Assembly (NCBI GenBank): GCA_047625765.1
Contig: JBLHRE010000005.1
Location: 1-27,871, forward strand
Source of the DNA: JBLHRE01 sp047625765
GTDB taxonomy: Bacteria > Bacteroidota > Bacteroidia > Flavobacteriales > JBLHRE01
DNA: 27,871 bases
Reading direction: 5' to 3'
A program made the translations under genes and the position numbers. The first letter of the stretch is position 1. The number at the start of each line of letters is the position of its first letter. Positions 15,972 through 24,138 of this stretch are shown one piece after another. The notes under the pieces were generated by a model. That model made no database searches, was not told where the DNA came from, and saw nothing but the letters and a program-made list of their open reading frames with translations.

Positions 15972-17318
15972 ATGAAGAAATTTTTCGACACATTACAGAA
16001 TATTTGGAAGATAGATGAACTTCGTAACAGAATCTTAGCTACGCTAGGATTCTTGTTAGTATATCGTTTAGGTTCGTATGTTGTACTTCCTGGAATAGAT
16101 CCAACTCAATTGGATGCTTTGCAACAACAAGCTTCTTCTGGTTTATTAGGTTTGTTAAACCTATTTACTGGTGGAGCATTTGCGCAAGCATCTATTTTGG
16201 CCTTGGGTATTATGCCATATATTTCGGCTTCTATTGTTGTTCAATTATTAGGTATGGCTGTGCCTTACTTACAAAAATTGCAAAAAGAAGGAGAAAGTGG
16301 TCGAAGAAAAGTGAATCAAATCACTCGATATTTAACTGTTCTTATTACGTTAGCTCAAGCCCCTGGTTATATAGCGAATCTACAAGGACAATTGCCAGAC
16401 ACTGCGTTCTTATTACCAGCTGGAACTTTTTGGTTCTCATCGCTGATAATTTTGATGACAGGAACAATCTTCGCAATGTGGTTGGGTGAAAAGATTACTG
16501 ATAAAGGAATTGGAAACGGTATCTCACTTTTAATTATGGTGGGTATTATATCGAGATTGCCTCAATCATTTGTATTTGAATTAACGTCTAAGTTAGAGGA
16601 TGCAGGTGGAGGATTGGTAATGTTTGTGATTGAAATTGTTGCATTCTTACTTGTTATTATGGTTTCTGTATTGCTAGTACAAGGAGTTCGTAGAATTCCT
16701 GTGCAATACGCAAAACAAGTTATGGGTAAGCAACAAGCTACATCAGCAGGAGCTCGTCAATACATCCCATTAAAGGTAAATGCCTCTGGAGTTATGCCAA
16801 TAATCTTCGCTCAGGCGATAATGTTTGTTCCTATTACTTTGGTTGGATTTTCGGATTCTGAGTCCCTACAAGGGATAGCAGCACAATTTACAGATTTTAG
16901 TAGTTTAACTTATAATCTTACTTTTGCAATCTTAATTGTGGCCTTCACTTATTTCTATACAGCCATTACGGTTAACACTAACCAGATGGCTGATGATATG
17001 AAACGTAATGGAGGTTTTGTACCAGGAATTAAACCAGGGAAGCCAACGGCTGAGTATATCGATACAATTATGTCTCGTATTACTTTTCCAGGATCTTTGT
17101 TTTTGGCACTGATTGCAATATTACCTGCTTTCGCAATGAAGGCTGGTATAAATACTGACTTTGCTCAATTTTTTGGAGGAACTTCACTACTTATTTTAGT
17201 AGGTGTTGTGTTAGATTCTCTTCAACAAATAGAGAGTTATTTATTGAATCGTCACTATGATGGTTTAATGAAGACGGGTCGATTAAAAGGGCGTGCTGGA
17301 GTAGGCGCTGCACTTTAA
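15972..17318 (+). CDS. secY: Protein translocase channel subunit SecY
   Basis: Inner-membrane channel of the Sec pathway, working with SecE, SecG and SecA or the ribosome. 448 residues with ten predicted membrane helices, the family norm. Landmarks are LATLGFLLVYRLGSYVVLPG (TM1), FTGGAFAQASILALGIMPYI (plug and TM2), EKITDKGIGNGISLLIMVGI, RRIPVQYAKQ, and the cytoplasmic loop before TM9 with DMKRNGGFVPGIKPGKPTAE. Located between rplO and map. Co-expression with ribosomal proteins matches its role in export of nascent proteins. Confidence 0.99.
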   Translation: MKKFFDTLQNIWKIDELRNRILATLGFLLVYRLGSYVVLPGIDPTQLDALQQQASSGLLGLLNLFTGGAFAQASILALGIMPYISASIVVQLLGMAVPYLQKLQKEGESGRRKVNQITRYLTVLITLAQAPGYIANLQGQLPDTAFLLPAGTFWFSSLIILMTGTIFAMWLGEKITDKGIGNGISLLIMVGIISRLPQSFVFELTSKLEDAGGGLVMFVIEIVAFLLVIMVSVLLVQGVRRIPVQYAKQVMGKQQATSAGARQYIPLKVNASGVMPIIFAQAIMFVPITLVGFSDSESLQGIAAQFTDFSSLTYNLTFAILIVAFTYFYTAITVNTNQMADDMKRNGGFVPGIKPGKPTAEYIDTIMSRITFPGSLFLALIAILPAFAMKAGINTDFAQFFGGTSLLILVGVVLDSLQQIESYLLNRHYDGLMKTGRLKGRAGVGAAL

Positions 17319-17331
17319 TTATTTTTTGTAG

Positions 17332-18108
17332 ATGATTTATTATAAGTCTGAAGAGGAAATAGAACTGATTAGAGAAAGTTCTTTACTTGTTGCTAAAACA
17401 CATGCCGAAGTGGCGAAGTTAATTCGCCCAGGTGTAACAACGTTGGAGTTGGATACCATTGCTGAGGAGTTTATTCGAGACAATGGTGGTGTTCCTGGGT
17501 TTAAAGGTTACGGTGGTTTCCCTAATACGCTTTGTGTTTCTCCGGAAGAACAGGTCGTACATGGGATTCCCAATAATCAACCTTTAAAAGAGGGAACTAT
17601 TTTGTCTGTTGATTGTGGTGTAATAATGAATGGCTATTATGGCGATTCTGCTTTTACACATGCAATAGGTGAAATAGATAAAGAAAGACAACAACTTTTA
17701 ACTGTTACTAGAGAGTCTTTGTATAAAGGAATTGAAGTAGCAGTTGCAGGAAACAGATTGGGAGACATTGGTTTTGCCATTCAACAATTTTCTGAAGGTT
17801 ATGGGTATGGTGTTGTTCGAGAGTTAGTGGGACACGGTGTAGGTCAAAACCTACACGAAGATCCTCAAGTTCCAAATTACGGTAAACGTGGTCGTGGAAT
17901 TAAGCTACAAGATGGATTGGTAATTGCTATTGAGCCTATGATAAACATGGGCGTTAAAGATGTGATTCACGAATCTGACGGATGGACAATTAGAACAAGA
18001 GATGGGAAACCATCGGCACACTTTGAACATACTATTGTTGTGCGTAAGGGAAAGGCAGAAATTCTGTCGTCTTTTGAGTTTGTTGATGAAGTATTAAAGA
18101 ATAGATAG
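17332..18108 (+). CDS. map: Methionine aminopeptidase, type I
   Basis: Cytosolic metalloenzyme that removes the first Met from new proteins. 258 residues, the short type Ia form without an N-terminal zinc-finger extension. The five metal ligands are D94, D105 (SVDCG...GDSAFT), H168 (GHGVGQNLHEDP), E201 (AIEPM) and E232 (FEHTI); H78 (VVHGIP) matches the conserved substrate-binding His. All are present, so it should be active. Thirteen nt after secY and 11 nt before infA, the spc arrangement of Bacteroidota and Firmicutes. Confidence 0.98.
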   Translation: MIYYKSEEEIELIRESSLLVAKTHAEVAKLIRPGVTTLELDTIAEEFIRDNGGVPGFKGYGGFPNTLCVSPEEQVVHGIPNNQPLKEGTILSVDCGVIMNGYYGDSAFTHAIGEIDKERQQLLTVTRESLYKGIEVAVAGNRLGDIGFAIQQFSEGYGYGVVRELVGHGVGQNLHEDPQVPNYGKRGRGIKLQDGLVIAIEPMINMGVKDVIHESDGWTIRTRDGKPSAHFEHTIVVRKGKAEILSSFEFVDEVLKNR

Positions 18109-18119
18109 GATATTAATTT

Positions 18120-18335
18120 ATGGCTAAACAGGCATCTATTGAACAAGATGGAACAATTATCGAAGCATTATCGAATGCGATGTTCCGCGTTGAATTGGAA
18201 AATGGGCATGTAGTAACTGCGCATATTTCAGGAAAGATGCGTATGCATTATATTAAATTATTGCCTGGTGATAAAGTGAAGTTGGAGATGTCTCCGTATG
18301 ACTTGTCAAAAGCCAGAATTACATATAGATACTAA
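18120..18335 (+). CDS. infA: Translation initiation factor IF-1
   Basis: OB-fold factor that sits in the ribosomal A site during initiation and helps IF-2 and IF-3. 71 residues, normal length. Reads GTIIEALSNAMFRVELENG, VTAHISGKMRMHYIKLLPGD and SPYDLSKARITYRY, which is close to the bacterial consensus. Followed by rpmJ after 23 nt. Confidence 0.99.
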   Translation: MAKQASIEQDGTIIEALSNAMFRVELENGHVVTAHISGKMRMHYIKLLPGDKVKLEMSPYDLSKARITYRY

Positions 18336-18358
18336 CAAGTTTTATAATAACAAGAGAG

Positions 18359-18475
18359 ATGAAAGTTAGAGCATCTGTTAAGAAGAGAAGTGCAGACTGC
18401 AAAATCGTTCGCAGGAAAGGTCGTTTGTACGTTATCAACAAAAAGAATCCTAAGTTTAAACAAAGACAAGGCTAG
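18359..18475 (+). CDS. rpmJ: 50S ribosomal protein L36 (bL36), zinc-free form
   Basis: Smallest large-subunit protein, a late assembly component. I read 38 residues from ATG 18359 to TAG 18473-18475, opening MKVRASVKKRSADCKIVRRK and closing GRLYVINKKNPKFKQRQG. Of the Cys-Cys-Cys-His set of the zinc-binding form only one Cys (C14) is left: the others are Ser11, Asn27 and a non-His residue, so this is the zinc-independent version. Position between infA and rpsM is canonical. Confidence 0.97.
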   Translation: MKVRASVKKRSADCKIVRRKGRLYVINKKNPKFKQRQG

Positions 18476-18506
18476 GATTAGCTTTTAGTAAAAACAAATA
18501 AGTCTT

Positions 18507-18884
18507 ATGGCTAGAATTGCAGGAGTAGATTTACCAAAGAATAAGCGAGGCGAAATAGGTCTTACTTACATTTTCGGAGTTGGTAGAAGCCTTTCAAGAG
18601 ATATCTTGACAAAGGCAGAAGTAAGTTTTGATACTAAGGTACAAGATTGGAACGATGATGAAATCGGAGCAATCCGAAATTTGATTTCTGAGCAACTTAC
18701 CGTAGAAGGTGAATTGCGTTCTGAAGTTCAAATGAACATCAAGCGATTGATGGACATCGGTTGCCAACGTGGTATTCGTCACCGTGCTGGATTACCTCTT
18801 AGAGGTCAGCGAACGAAGAACAACTCGCGTACAAGAAAAGGAAAGAGAAAAACAGTTGCTAACAAAAAGAAAGCAACTAAATAA
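18507..18884 (+). CDS. rpsM: 30S ribosomal protein S13 (uS13)
   Basis: Head protein forming bridges to the large subunit and touching P-site tRNA with its tail. 125 residues. ARIAGVDLPKNKRGEIGLTY and FGVGRS (helix-two-turn-helix part) at the start; GCQRGIRHRAGLPLRGQRTK (about 88-107) and a very basic tail end it. First gene of the alpha group; 31 nt after rpmJ, no promoter seen in the gap. Confidence 0.99.
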   Translation: MARIAGVDLPKNKRGEIGLTYIFGVGRSLSRDILTKAEVSFDTKVQDWNDDEIGAIRNLISEQLTVEGELRSEVQMNIKRLMDIGCQRGIRHRAGLPLRGQRTKNNSRTRKGKRKTVANKKKATK

Positions 18885-18895
18885 TATAAGTTCTT

Positions 18896-19276
18896 ATGGC
18901 TAAGACAACCAAAAAGAGAGTCGTTAAAGTTGACGCGGTAGGTGAAGCACATATTAGTGCAACTTTTAACAATATTATTATCTCGTTAACCAACAAGCAA
19001 GGACAAGTTATTTCTTGGTCTTCTGCTGGTAAGCAAGGTTTTAGAGGTTCTAAAAAGAACACTCCTTATGCAGCACAAATGGCAGCAGAAGACTGTTCTA
19101 AAGTAGCTCACGAAGCTGGACTTAGAAAGATAAAGGTATACGTTAAAGGGCCAGGTAACGGTCGTGAATCTGCTATCCGTACAATCCACAATGCTGGTAT
19201 TGAGGTTACAGAGATCATTGATGTGACTCCACAGCCGCACAACGGATGTCGTCCTCCAAAACGTAGAAGAGTATAA
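18896..19276 (+). CDS. rpsK: 30S ribosomal protein S11 (uS11)
   Basis: Platform protein that shapes the mRNA exit path together with S7 and S18. 126 residues. SATFNNIIISLTNKQGQVIS, WSSAGKQGFRGSKKNTPYAA and the end IDVTPQPHNGCRPPKRRRV, the near-invariant tail in which the Asn-Gly pair can turn into isoaspartate in E. coli. Eleven nt after rpsM. Confidence 0.99.
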   Translation: MAKTTKKRVVKVDAVGEAHISATFNNIIISLTNKQGQVISWSSAGKQGFRGSKKNTPYAAQMAAEDCSKVAHEAGLRKIKVYVKGPGNGRESAIRTIHNAGIEVTEIIDVTPQPHNGCRPPKRRRV

Positions 19277-19311
19277 TAGGTTGACTCCTAAGAATTAAAA
19301 ATTAGTAAGAG

Positions 19312-19917
19312 ATGGCAAGATATAGAGGTCCTAAGACTAAGATAGCTCGTAAATTTGGTGATCCTATCTTCGGTGCAGATAAAGCTTTCGAAAGAAGAAA
19401 TTATCCTCCTGGGCAACATGGTGTAGCTAAGCGTAGAAGAAAACAATCTGAATACGCTGTTCAGTTGCAAGAAAAGCAAAAAGCAAAATATACTTATGGT
19501 ATTTTGGAAAAGCAATTTGCAAACATGTTTGAGAAAGCGTCACGTAGCAAAGGAATTACGGGTGAAGTATTATTACAAATGTGTGAAGCACGTTTAGATA
19601 ATGTTGTATTCCGTATGGGTATTGCTCCTACAAGACGTGGTGCTCGCCAATTGGTTGGACACAGACACGTTACTGTTAATGGTGATATCGTGAATATAGC
19701 TTCATACAGTGTTAAAACTGGTGATGTAATTGCTGTTCGTGAAAAATCTAAATCTTTAGAAGTGGTTACTGAATCGCTTCGTAGTAGATCTAGTGCTTAC
19801 GAATGGATTGAATGGAATTCTGAAACTAGAACTGGTAAGTTTTTAGCTACTCCAGAGCGTACACAGATTCCAGAGAACATCAAAGAACAACTTATTGTTG
19901 AATTGTACTCGAAGTAA
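19312..19917 (+). CDS. rpsD: 30S ribosomal protein S4 (uS4)
   Basis: Primary 16S rRNA binder of the 5' domain, at the mRNA entry; in E. coli and B. subtilis it represses its own operon. 201 residues. The N-terminal domain lacks the four-Cys zinc cluster of some S4 proteins, reading ARYRGPKTKIARKFGDPIFG. RRKQSEYAVQLQEKQKAKYT follows, then the S4 RNA-binding domain with ARLDNVVFRMGIAPTRRGAR and GHRHVTVNG. A gap of 35 nt precedes rpoA. Confidence 0.99.
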   Translation: MARYRGPKTKIARKFGDPIFGADKAFERRNYPPGQHGVAKRRRKQSEYAVQLQEKQKAKYTYGILEKQFANMFEKASRSKGITGEVLLQMCEARLDNVVFRMGIAPTRRGARQLVGHRHVTVNGDIVNIASYSVKTGDVIAVREKSKSLEVVTESLRSRSSAYEWIEWNSETRTGKFLATPERTQIPENIKEQLIVELYSK

Positions 19918-19952
19918 TCACTGATTATTTAGCACAACATAACATTACCCAT

Positions 19953-20945
19953 ATGGCAATTTTAAATTTTGTTAAACCAGAAAAAGTAATCTTAAACCAT
20001 GCAACTGACGAATTTGGTCAGTTCGAGTTCCGACCATTGGAGCCAGGTTATGGATTGACAGTAGGAAATGCATTGCGCAGAGTATTGTTGTCTTCTTTAG
20101 AAGGGTTTGCATTTACTTCTATCCGCATCGAAGGTGTGGATCATGAATTTTCTACCATCACAGGAGTTGTGGAAGATGTTACGGAGATAATCCTTAACAT
20201 GAAGCAGGTTCGCTTGAAAAAGCAAATCGATGGAATGGATAACGAGACTGTTTCAATAACGGTTAAAGGACAAGAGACTTTAACTGCCGGAGATTTAGGT
20301 AAATTTACTACCGGTTTTCAAGTATTGAATCCTGATATGGTTATATGTCGTATGGATTCATCGGTTGAGTTGAAGATGGAATTGAACATCGAAAAAGGAA
20401 GAGGTTTCGTAACAGCAGAAGAGAATTCAAAAGGCAGCGCTCCAATTGGAACAATTGCAATTGATTCTATCTTTACACCTATCAAGAATGTAAAGTATGC
20501 GGTCGAAAACTTTCGTGTAGAGCAAAAGACTGATTATGAAAAATTAGTTTTTGAAATTTCTACTGATGGTTCTATCCACCCTCAAGAAGCTTTAACAGAA
20601 GCTGCTAAGATTTTGATTCACCACTTTATGCTTTTCTCCGATGAGCGTATTAGCTTGGAGGATGAAGAAGTTACAGCAACGGAAAGCTATGATGAAGAGT
20701 CATTACATATGCGTCAGTTGTTAAAAACGCGTTTAGTTGATATGGATCTTTCGGTTCGTGCTCTAAACTGTTTGAAAGCAGCAGAGGTTGATACACTTGG
20801 AGATTTGGTTCGTTATAGCAAATCAGATTTAATGAAATTCAGAAACTTCGGTAAGAAGTCTTTGACTGAATTAGATGAGTTGGTTGCAGTAAAAGGATTG
20901 AACTTTGGTATGGATGTATCTAAGTATAAATTAGACAAAGAGTAG
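19953..20945 (+). CDS. rpoA: DNA-directed RNA polymerase subunit alpha
   Basis: Assembly platform of RNA polymerase; the C-terminal domain binds promoter DNA and regulators. 330 residues. N-terminal domain: EPGYGLTVGNALRRVLLSSL (dimerisation helix) and GVVEDVTEIILNMKQVRLK. C-terminal domain from about 250: LSVRALNCLKAAEVDTLGDL with the Arg that matches R265 of E. coli, then LMKFRNFGKKSLTELDELV. Its stop is followed 4 nt later by a hairpin terminator, so most transcripts of the 17-kb cluster may end here. Confidence 0.99.
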   Translation: MAILNFVKPEKVILNHATDEFGQFEFRPLEPGYGLTVGNALRRVLLSSLEGFAFTSIRIEGVDHEFSTITGVVEDVTEIILNMKQVRLKKQIDGMDNETVSITVKGQETLTAGDLGKFTTGFQVLNPDMVICRMDSSVELKMELNIEKGRGFVTAEENSKGSAPIGTIAIDSIFTPIKNVKYAVENFRVEQKTDYEKLVFEISTDGSIHPQEALTEAAKILIHHFMLFSDERISLEDEEVTATESYDEESLHMRQLLKTRLVDMDLSVRALNCLKAAEVDTLGDLVRYSKSDLMKFRNFGKKSLTELDELVAVKGLNFGMDVSKYKLDKE

Positions 20946-20949
20946 ATTC

Positions 20950-20984
20950 AATTGCCTCGCATTATTTGTGGGGCAATTTTATTT
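20950..20984 (+). terminator. Hairpin terminator between rpoA and rplQ
   Basis: AATTGCCTCGCA (20950-20961), loop TTATT, TGTGGGGCAATT (20967-20978), then TTATTTATTATTT. Twelve base pairs including two G-T pairs, with a T-rich tail. It lies directly after the rpoA stop, which is unusual because rplQ generally shares the rpoA transcript. Confidence 0.7.
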
Positions 20985-21100
20985 ATTATTTCTATAGCTC
21001 CCAAAATCCTTGTGAGGGAGGTTAAACAAAAATTAAGGTTGAGTAAATAATAAACAGTTTTCAAATACTACAGAAGGTTTGAATACGAAATCAGAACAAC

Positions 21101-21622
21101 ATGAGACACGGGAAGAAATTTAACCACTTAGGTAGAAAGACGGCTCACAGAAAAGCGATGTTGGCGAATATGTCTAACTCTCTTATCGAACACAAGCGCA
21201 TCAACACAACTGTTGCAAAAGCGAAAGCTTTGAAAATGTTTGTTGAGCCTTTAATTACAAAGTCTAAAGACGATACTACACACTCACGAAGAGTTGTATT
21301 TTCTTACTTGAAAAACAAATATGCTGTTAGCGAATTGTTTAGAGATGTAGCTGTCAAGGTTGCAGATCGTCCAGGTGGATATACGCGTATCATCAAAACA
21401 GGAACTCGTTTAGGAGATAATGCGGAGATGTGTATGATCGAACTGGTTGACTTTAACGAATTGTATACTTCGGCTAAACCAGCTAAGAAGAAAGCAAGAC
21501 GTTCTAAGAAAAAAGCTGACCCAGTTGCTGAAGCTGCTCCAGAGGCAGTTACGGAAGCACCAGCTACAGAAGAAAAGAAAGAAGAAAAAACAAGCGATGA
21601 TGAGAACAAATCAGCTGAGTAA
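21101..21622 (+). CDS. rplQ: 50S ribosomal protein L17 (bL17) with charged C-terminal tail
   Basis: Bacteria-specific large-subunit protein near the tunnel exit. 173 residues against about 120-127 in E. coli and Bacillus. The core is typical: MRHGKKFNHLGRKTAHRKAM at the start, HKRINTTVAKAKALKMFVEP, and RPGGYTRIIKTGTRLGDNAE. From about residue 125 a low-complexity tail rich in Ala, Lys and Glu takes over (AKPAKKKARRSKKKADPVAE, then an Ala/Glu run). The gap to rpoA is 155 nt and holds the rpoA terminator, CTCCC/GGGAG arms (20998-21020) of a weak hairpin, and no promoter that I find convincing. Confidence 0.97.
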   Translation: MRHGKKFNHLGRKTAHRKAMLANMSNSLIEHKRINTTVAKAKALKMFVEPLITKSKDDTTHSRRVVFSYLKNKYAVSELFRDVAVKVADRPGGYTRIIKTGTRLGDNAEMCMIELVDFNELYTSAKPAKKKARRSKKKADPVAEAAPEAVTEAPATEEKKEEKTSDDENKSAE

Positions 21623-21648
21623 TCACTTTGTTAGCATTTTTTAAAAAT

Positions 21649-21686
21649 AAAAAAGGATAAGACGTTTATATGTTTTATCCTTTTTT
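21649..21686 (+). terminator. Terminator after rplQ
   Basis: AAAAAAGGATAAGAC (21649-21663), an 8-nt loop, GTTTTATCCTTTTTT (21672-21686) followed by more T: a 15-bp stem with one wobble pair. It separates rplQ from carA, so carA-eno-gltA should have their own promoter. The only candidate in the 30 nt left, TTG at 21687-21689 and TACGCTTT at 21708-21715, is weak and would give an almost leaderless mRNA. Confidence 0.75.
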
Positions 21687-21718
21687 TTGGATTTATTCAA
21701 AAATATATACGCTTTTAA

Positions 21719-22831
21719 ATGAAGTATCAAGTTAGATCTGAAGCAGTTTTAGTCCTGGAGGATGGTACCGTATTTTTCGGTAAATCAGTAGGGATTAAAG
21801 GAACAGCAACTGGAGAAGTTTGTTTTAATACCGGTATGACTGGTTATCAAGAAGTGTTTACAGATCCTTCTTATTACGGTCAAATAATGGTTACAACCAA
21901 TGCGCATATTGGTAACTATGGAGTGCATAAAGATGAAGTCGAATCTAAGTCAATGAAAATTGCAGGTTTGGTTTGTAAAAACTTTAGTGAAACGTACTCT
22001 AGAACCTCTGCAGAAGGCGCCTTAAAGGATTATTTCGAATCTCAGAGTGTTGTAGTTATTTCTGATGTTGATACACGTGCTTTGGTACGCCATATCAGAG
22101 ATAAAGGAGTTATGAATGTTATCATTTCTTCTGAGACAATGGACCTGGATGCATTAAAGGAGCAATTGAAAGCGGTTCCATCTATGGACGGTTTGGAATT
22201 AGCCTCTAAGGTAACAACAGAAACTGCTTACGAAAAAGGTGATGCTAATGCCGAAGTGCGTGTGGCAGTATTAGATCTTGGGGTAAAGGAGAGTATTCTT
22301 AGATGCTTTTTGGAAAGGGATTGTTTGGTGAAAGTTTTCCCAAAAGACACTAAATTGGAAATCATGTTAGCATGGGATCCTGATGGTATCTTTTTGTCAA
22401 ACGGACCTGGTGACCCTTCGGCAATGCCAAAAGTAATAGAAGAAGCAAAACGCATTATGGAATGTGGCTTACCAATTTTCGGTATTTGTATGGGGCATCA
22501 AATTATTTCTCTTGCAAACGGTATTGGAACTTTTAAAATGCACAACGGACATAGGGGGATCAACCACCCGATTTTAAACCATAAAACGAGGAAAGGGGAG
22601 ATTACTTCACAAAATCATGGATTTGCTATTTCTAGGGAAGAAGCAGAAGCAAATTCTAATATAGAGATTACGCATACCCATTTGAACGATCAAACAGTGG
22701 CGGGAATAAAGTTAAAAGATAGATCTTGTTTTTCTGTACAATACCATCCAGAAGCATCTCCAGGCCCGCATGATTCACGTTATTTATTCGATCAGTTTGT
22801 AGAGGAAATTAAACTTTCAAAAAAGAATTAA
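21719..22831 (+). CDS. carA: Carbamoyl-phosphate synthase small (glutaminase) subunit
   Basis: Splits glutamine and passes ammonia to CarB, which makes carbamoyl phosphate for pyrimidine and arginine synthesis; cytosolic. 370 residues. N-terminal CPSase small-chain domain (AVLVLEDGTVFFGKSVGIKG, FNTGMTGYQEVFTDPSYYGQ), then a class I glutamine amidotransferase domain with nucleophile C257 in FGICMGHQ, H343 and E345 in QYHPEASPGP, all kept. The large subunit carB is not in the window. The stop is one base before the eno start, so the two are co-translated closely, an arrangement I associate with Flavobacteria. Confidence 0.98.
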   Translation: MKYQVRSEAVLVLEDGTVFFGKSVGIKGTATGEVCFNTGMTGYQEVFTDPSYYGQIMVTTNAHIGNYGVHKDEVESKSMKIAGLVCKNFSETYSRTSAEGALKDYFESQSVVVISDVDTRALVRHIRDKGVMNVIISSETMDLDALKEQLKAVPSMDGLELASKVTTETAYEKGDANAEVRVAVLDLGVKESILRCFLERDCLVKVFPKDTKLEIMLAWDPDGIFLSNGPGDPSAMPKVIEEAKRIMECGLPIFGICMGHQIISLANGIGTFKMHNGHRGINHPILNHKTRKGEITSQNHGFAISREEAEANSNIEITHTHLNDQTVAGIKLKDRSCFSVQYHPEASPGPHDSRYLFDQFVEEIKLSKKN

Positions 22832-22832
22832 A

Positions 22833-24122
22833 ATGAGCTTAATAGCTGATATCCACGCAAGACAAATATTAGACTCTAGAGGTAATCCAACTGTCGAGGC
22901 AGATGTTCTTTTAGAAGATGGTGCATTTGGACGTGCGGCAGTACCTTCTGGAGCATCTACGGGCAAGCACGAGGCAGTTGAGTTGAGAGATGGCGATATG
23001 TCAGTCTACTTAGGGAAAGGTGTCTTAAATGCGGTTCAAAACATTAATGGAGTAATTGCCGATGAGTTAATCGGTATGGATGCCACAGACCAAGCTGGTG
23101 TAGATCGTTTGATGTTAGAATTAGATGGAACACCAAACAAAGCAAAGTTAGGGGCAAATGCAATGTTGGCAATATCCTTAGCGGTAGCTAAAGCAGCAGC
23201 ACAATCTTGTGGACAACCGTTGTTTGCTTATGTTGGAGGAGTAAATGCTAGAACATTACCAATTCCAATGATGAACATCTTAAATGGTGGGGCTCATGCA
23301 GATAATAAAATAGATTTTCAAGAATTTATGGTAATGCCTGTTGGTGCAAAAACTTTTAGCGAAGCTTTGCAAATGGGTACAGAGATTTTCCATCACTTAA
23401 AGGCTGTTTTGAAAGATAAAGGCCATTCTACAAATGTAGGAGACGAAGGTGGATTTGCTCCAAGTTTAGGTTCTAACGAAGAAGCTATAGAGATTGTAAT
23501 AGAAGCGGTTAAAAAGGCGGGATACACTCCTGGCGATGACATTTACATTGCAATTGATGCTGCTGCTTCTGAATTTTACAATAACGAAACTGGGATGTAC
23601 GAATTTGAGTCTACCGGACAGAAATTAACATCAGAAGAGATGGTAAATTACTGGGCAGAATGGACAGAGAAATATCCTATTCTTTCTATCGAAGATGGAT
23701 TGGATGAGGACGATTGGAAGGGTTGGAAAATGCTAACTGATAAGATTGGAGGTAAAGTACAATTGGTTGGTGATGATTTGTTTGTAACGAACTCAGCGCG
23801 CTTAAAACAAGGTATAGATACAGGAGTTGCAAATTCAATTTTGGTAAAAGTAAACCAAATTGGTACGCTTACCGAAACAATGGAAGCAGTACAAATGGCG
23901 CAGAATAGTGCGTATACCTCCGTTATGAGTCATCGTTCGGGTGAGACAGAAGACAATACTATTGCAGATTTAGCAGTGGCATTAAATACGGGTCAAATTA
24001 AGACAGGATCCGCTTCTAGGTCAGATCGTATGTCAAAGTACAATCAATTGTTGCGAATAGAAGAGATTTTAGCAAATACCGCAGTATATTTGGGACGAGA
24101 TTTTAAGTTTTTAAAGAAATAA
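22833..24122 (+). CDS. eno: Enolase (phosphopyruvate hydratase)
   Basis: Converts 2-phosphoglycerate to phosphoenolpyruvate in glycolysis, and the reverse in gluconeogenesis; Mg-dependent. 429 residues, usual length. Active-site segments are all present: SGASTGKHEAVELRDGD near 40, the general-base region GDEGGFAPSLGSNEEA near 205, metal ligands in IAIDAAASEFY and SIEDGLDEDDW, VGDDLFVTN, the catalytic Lys of ILVKVNQIGTLTET, SHRSGETEDN, and the end with TGSASRSDRMSKYNQLLRIE. One base after carA and 16 nt before the citrate synthase gene. Confidence 0.99.
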   Translation: MSLIADIHARQILDSRGNPTVEADVLLEDGAFGRAAVPSGASTGKHEAVELRDGDMSVYLGKGVLNAVQNINGVIADELIGMDATDQAGVDRLMLELDGTPNKAKLGANAMLAISLAVAKAAAQSCGQPLFAYVGGVNARTLPIPMMNILNGGAHADNKIDFQEFMVMPVGAKTFSEALQMGTEIFHHLKAVLKDKGHSTNVGDEGGFAPSLGSNEEAIEIVIEAVKKAGYTPGDDIYIAIDAAASEFYNNETGMYEFESTGQKLTSEEMVNYWAEWTEKYPILSIEDGLDEDDWKGWKMLTDKIGGKVQLVGDDLFVTNSARLKQGIDTGVANSILVKVNQIGTLTETMEAVQMAQNSAYTSVMSHRSGETEDNTIADLAVALNTGQIKTGSASRSDRMSKYNQLLRIEEILANTAVYLGRDFKFLKK

Positions 24123-24138
24123 ATAGGTAGAAAAGACG

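Noticed and set aside
21304..21609. A minus-strand frame opposite rplQ rich in Ser and Ala
   Set aside because: Antisense shadow of the Ala/Lys/Glu-rich tail of L17.
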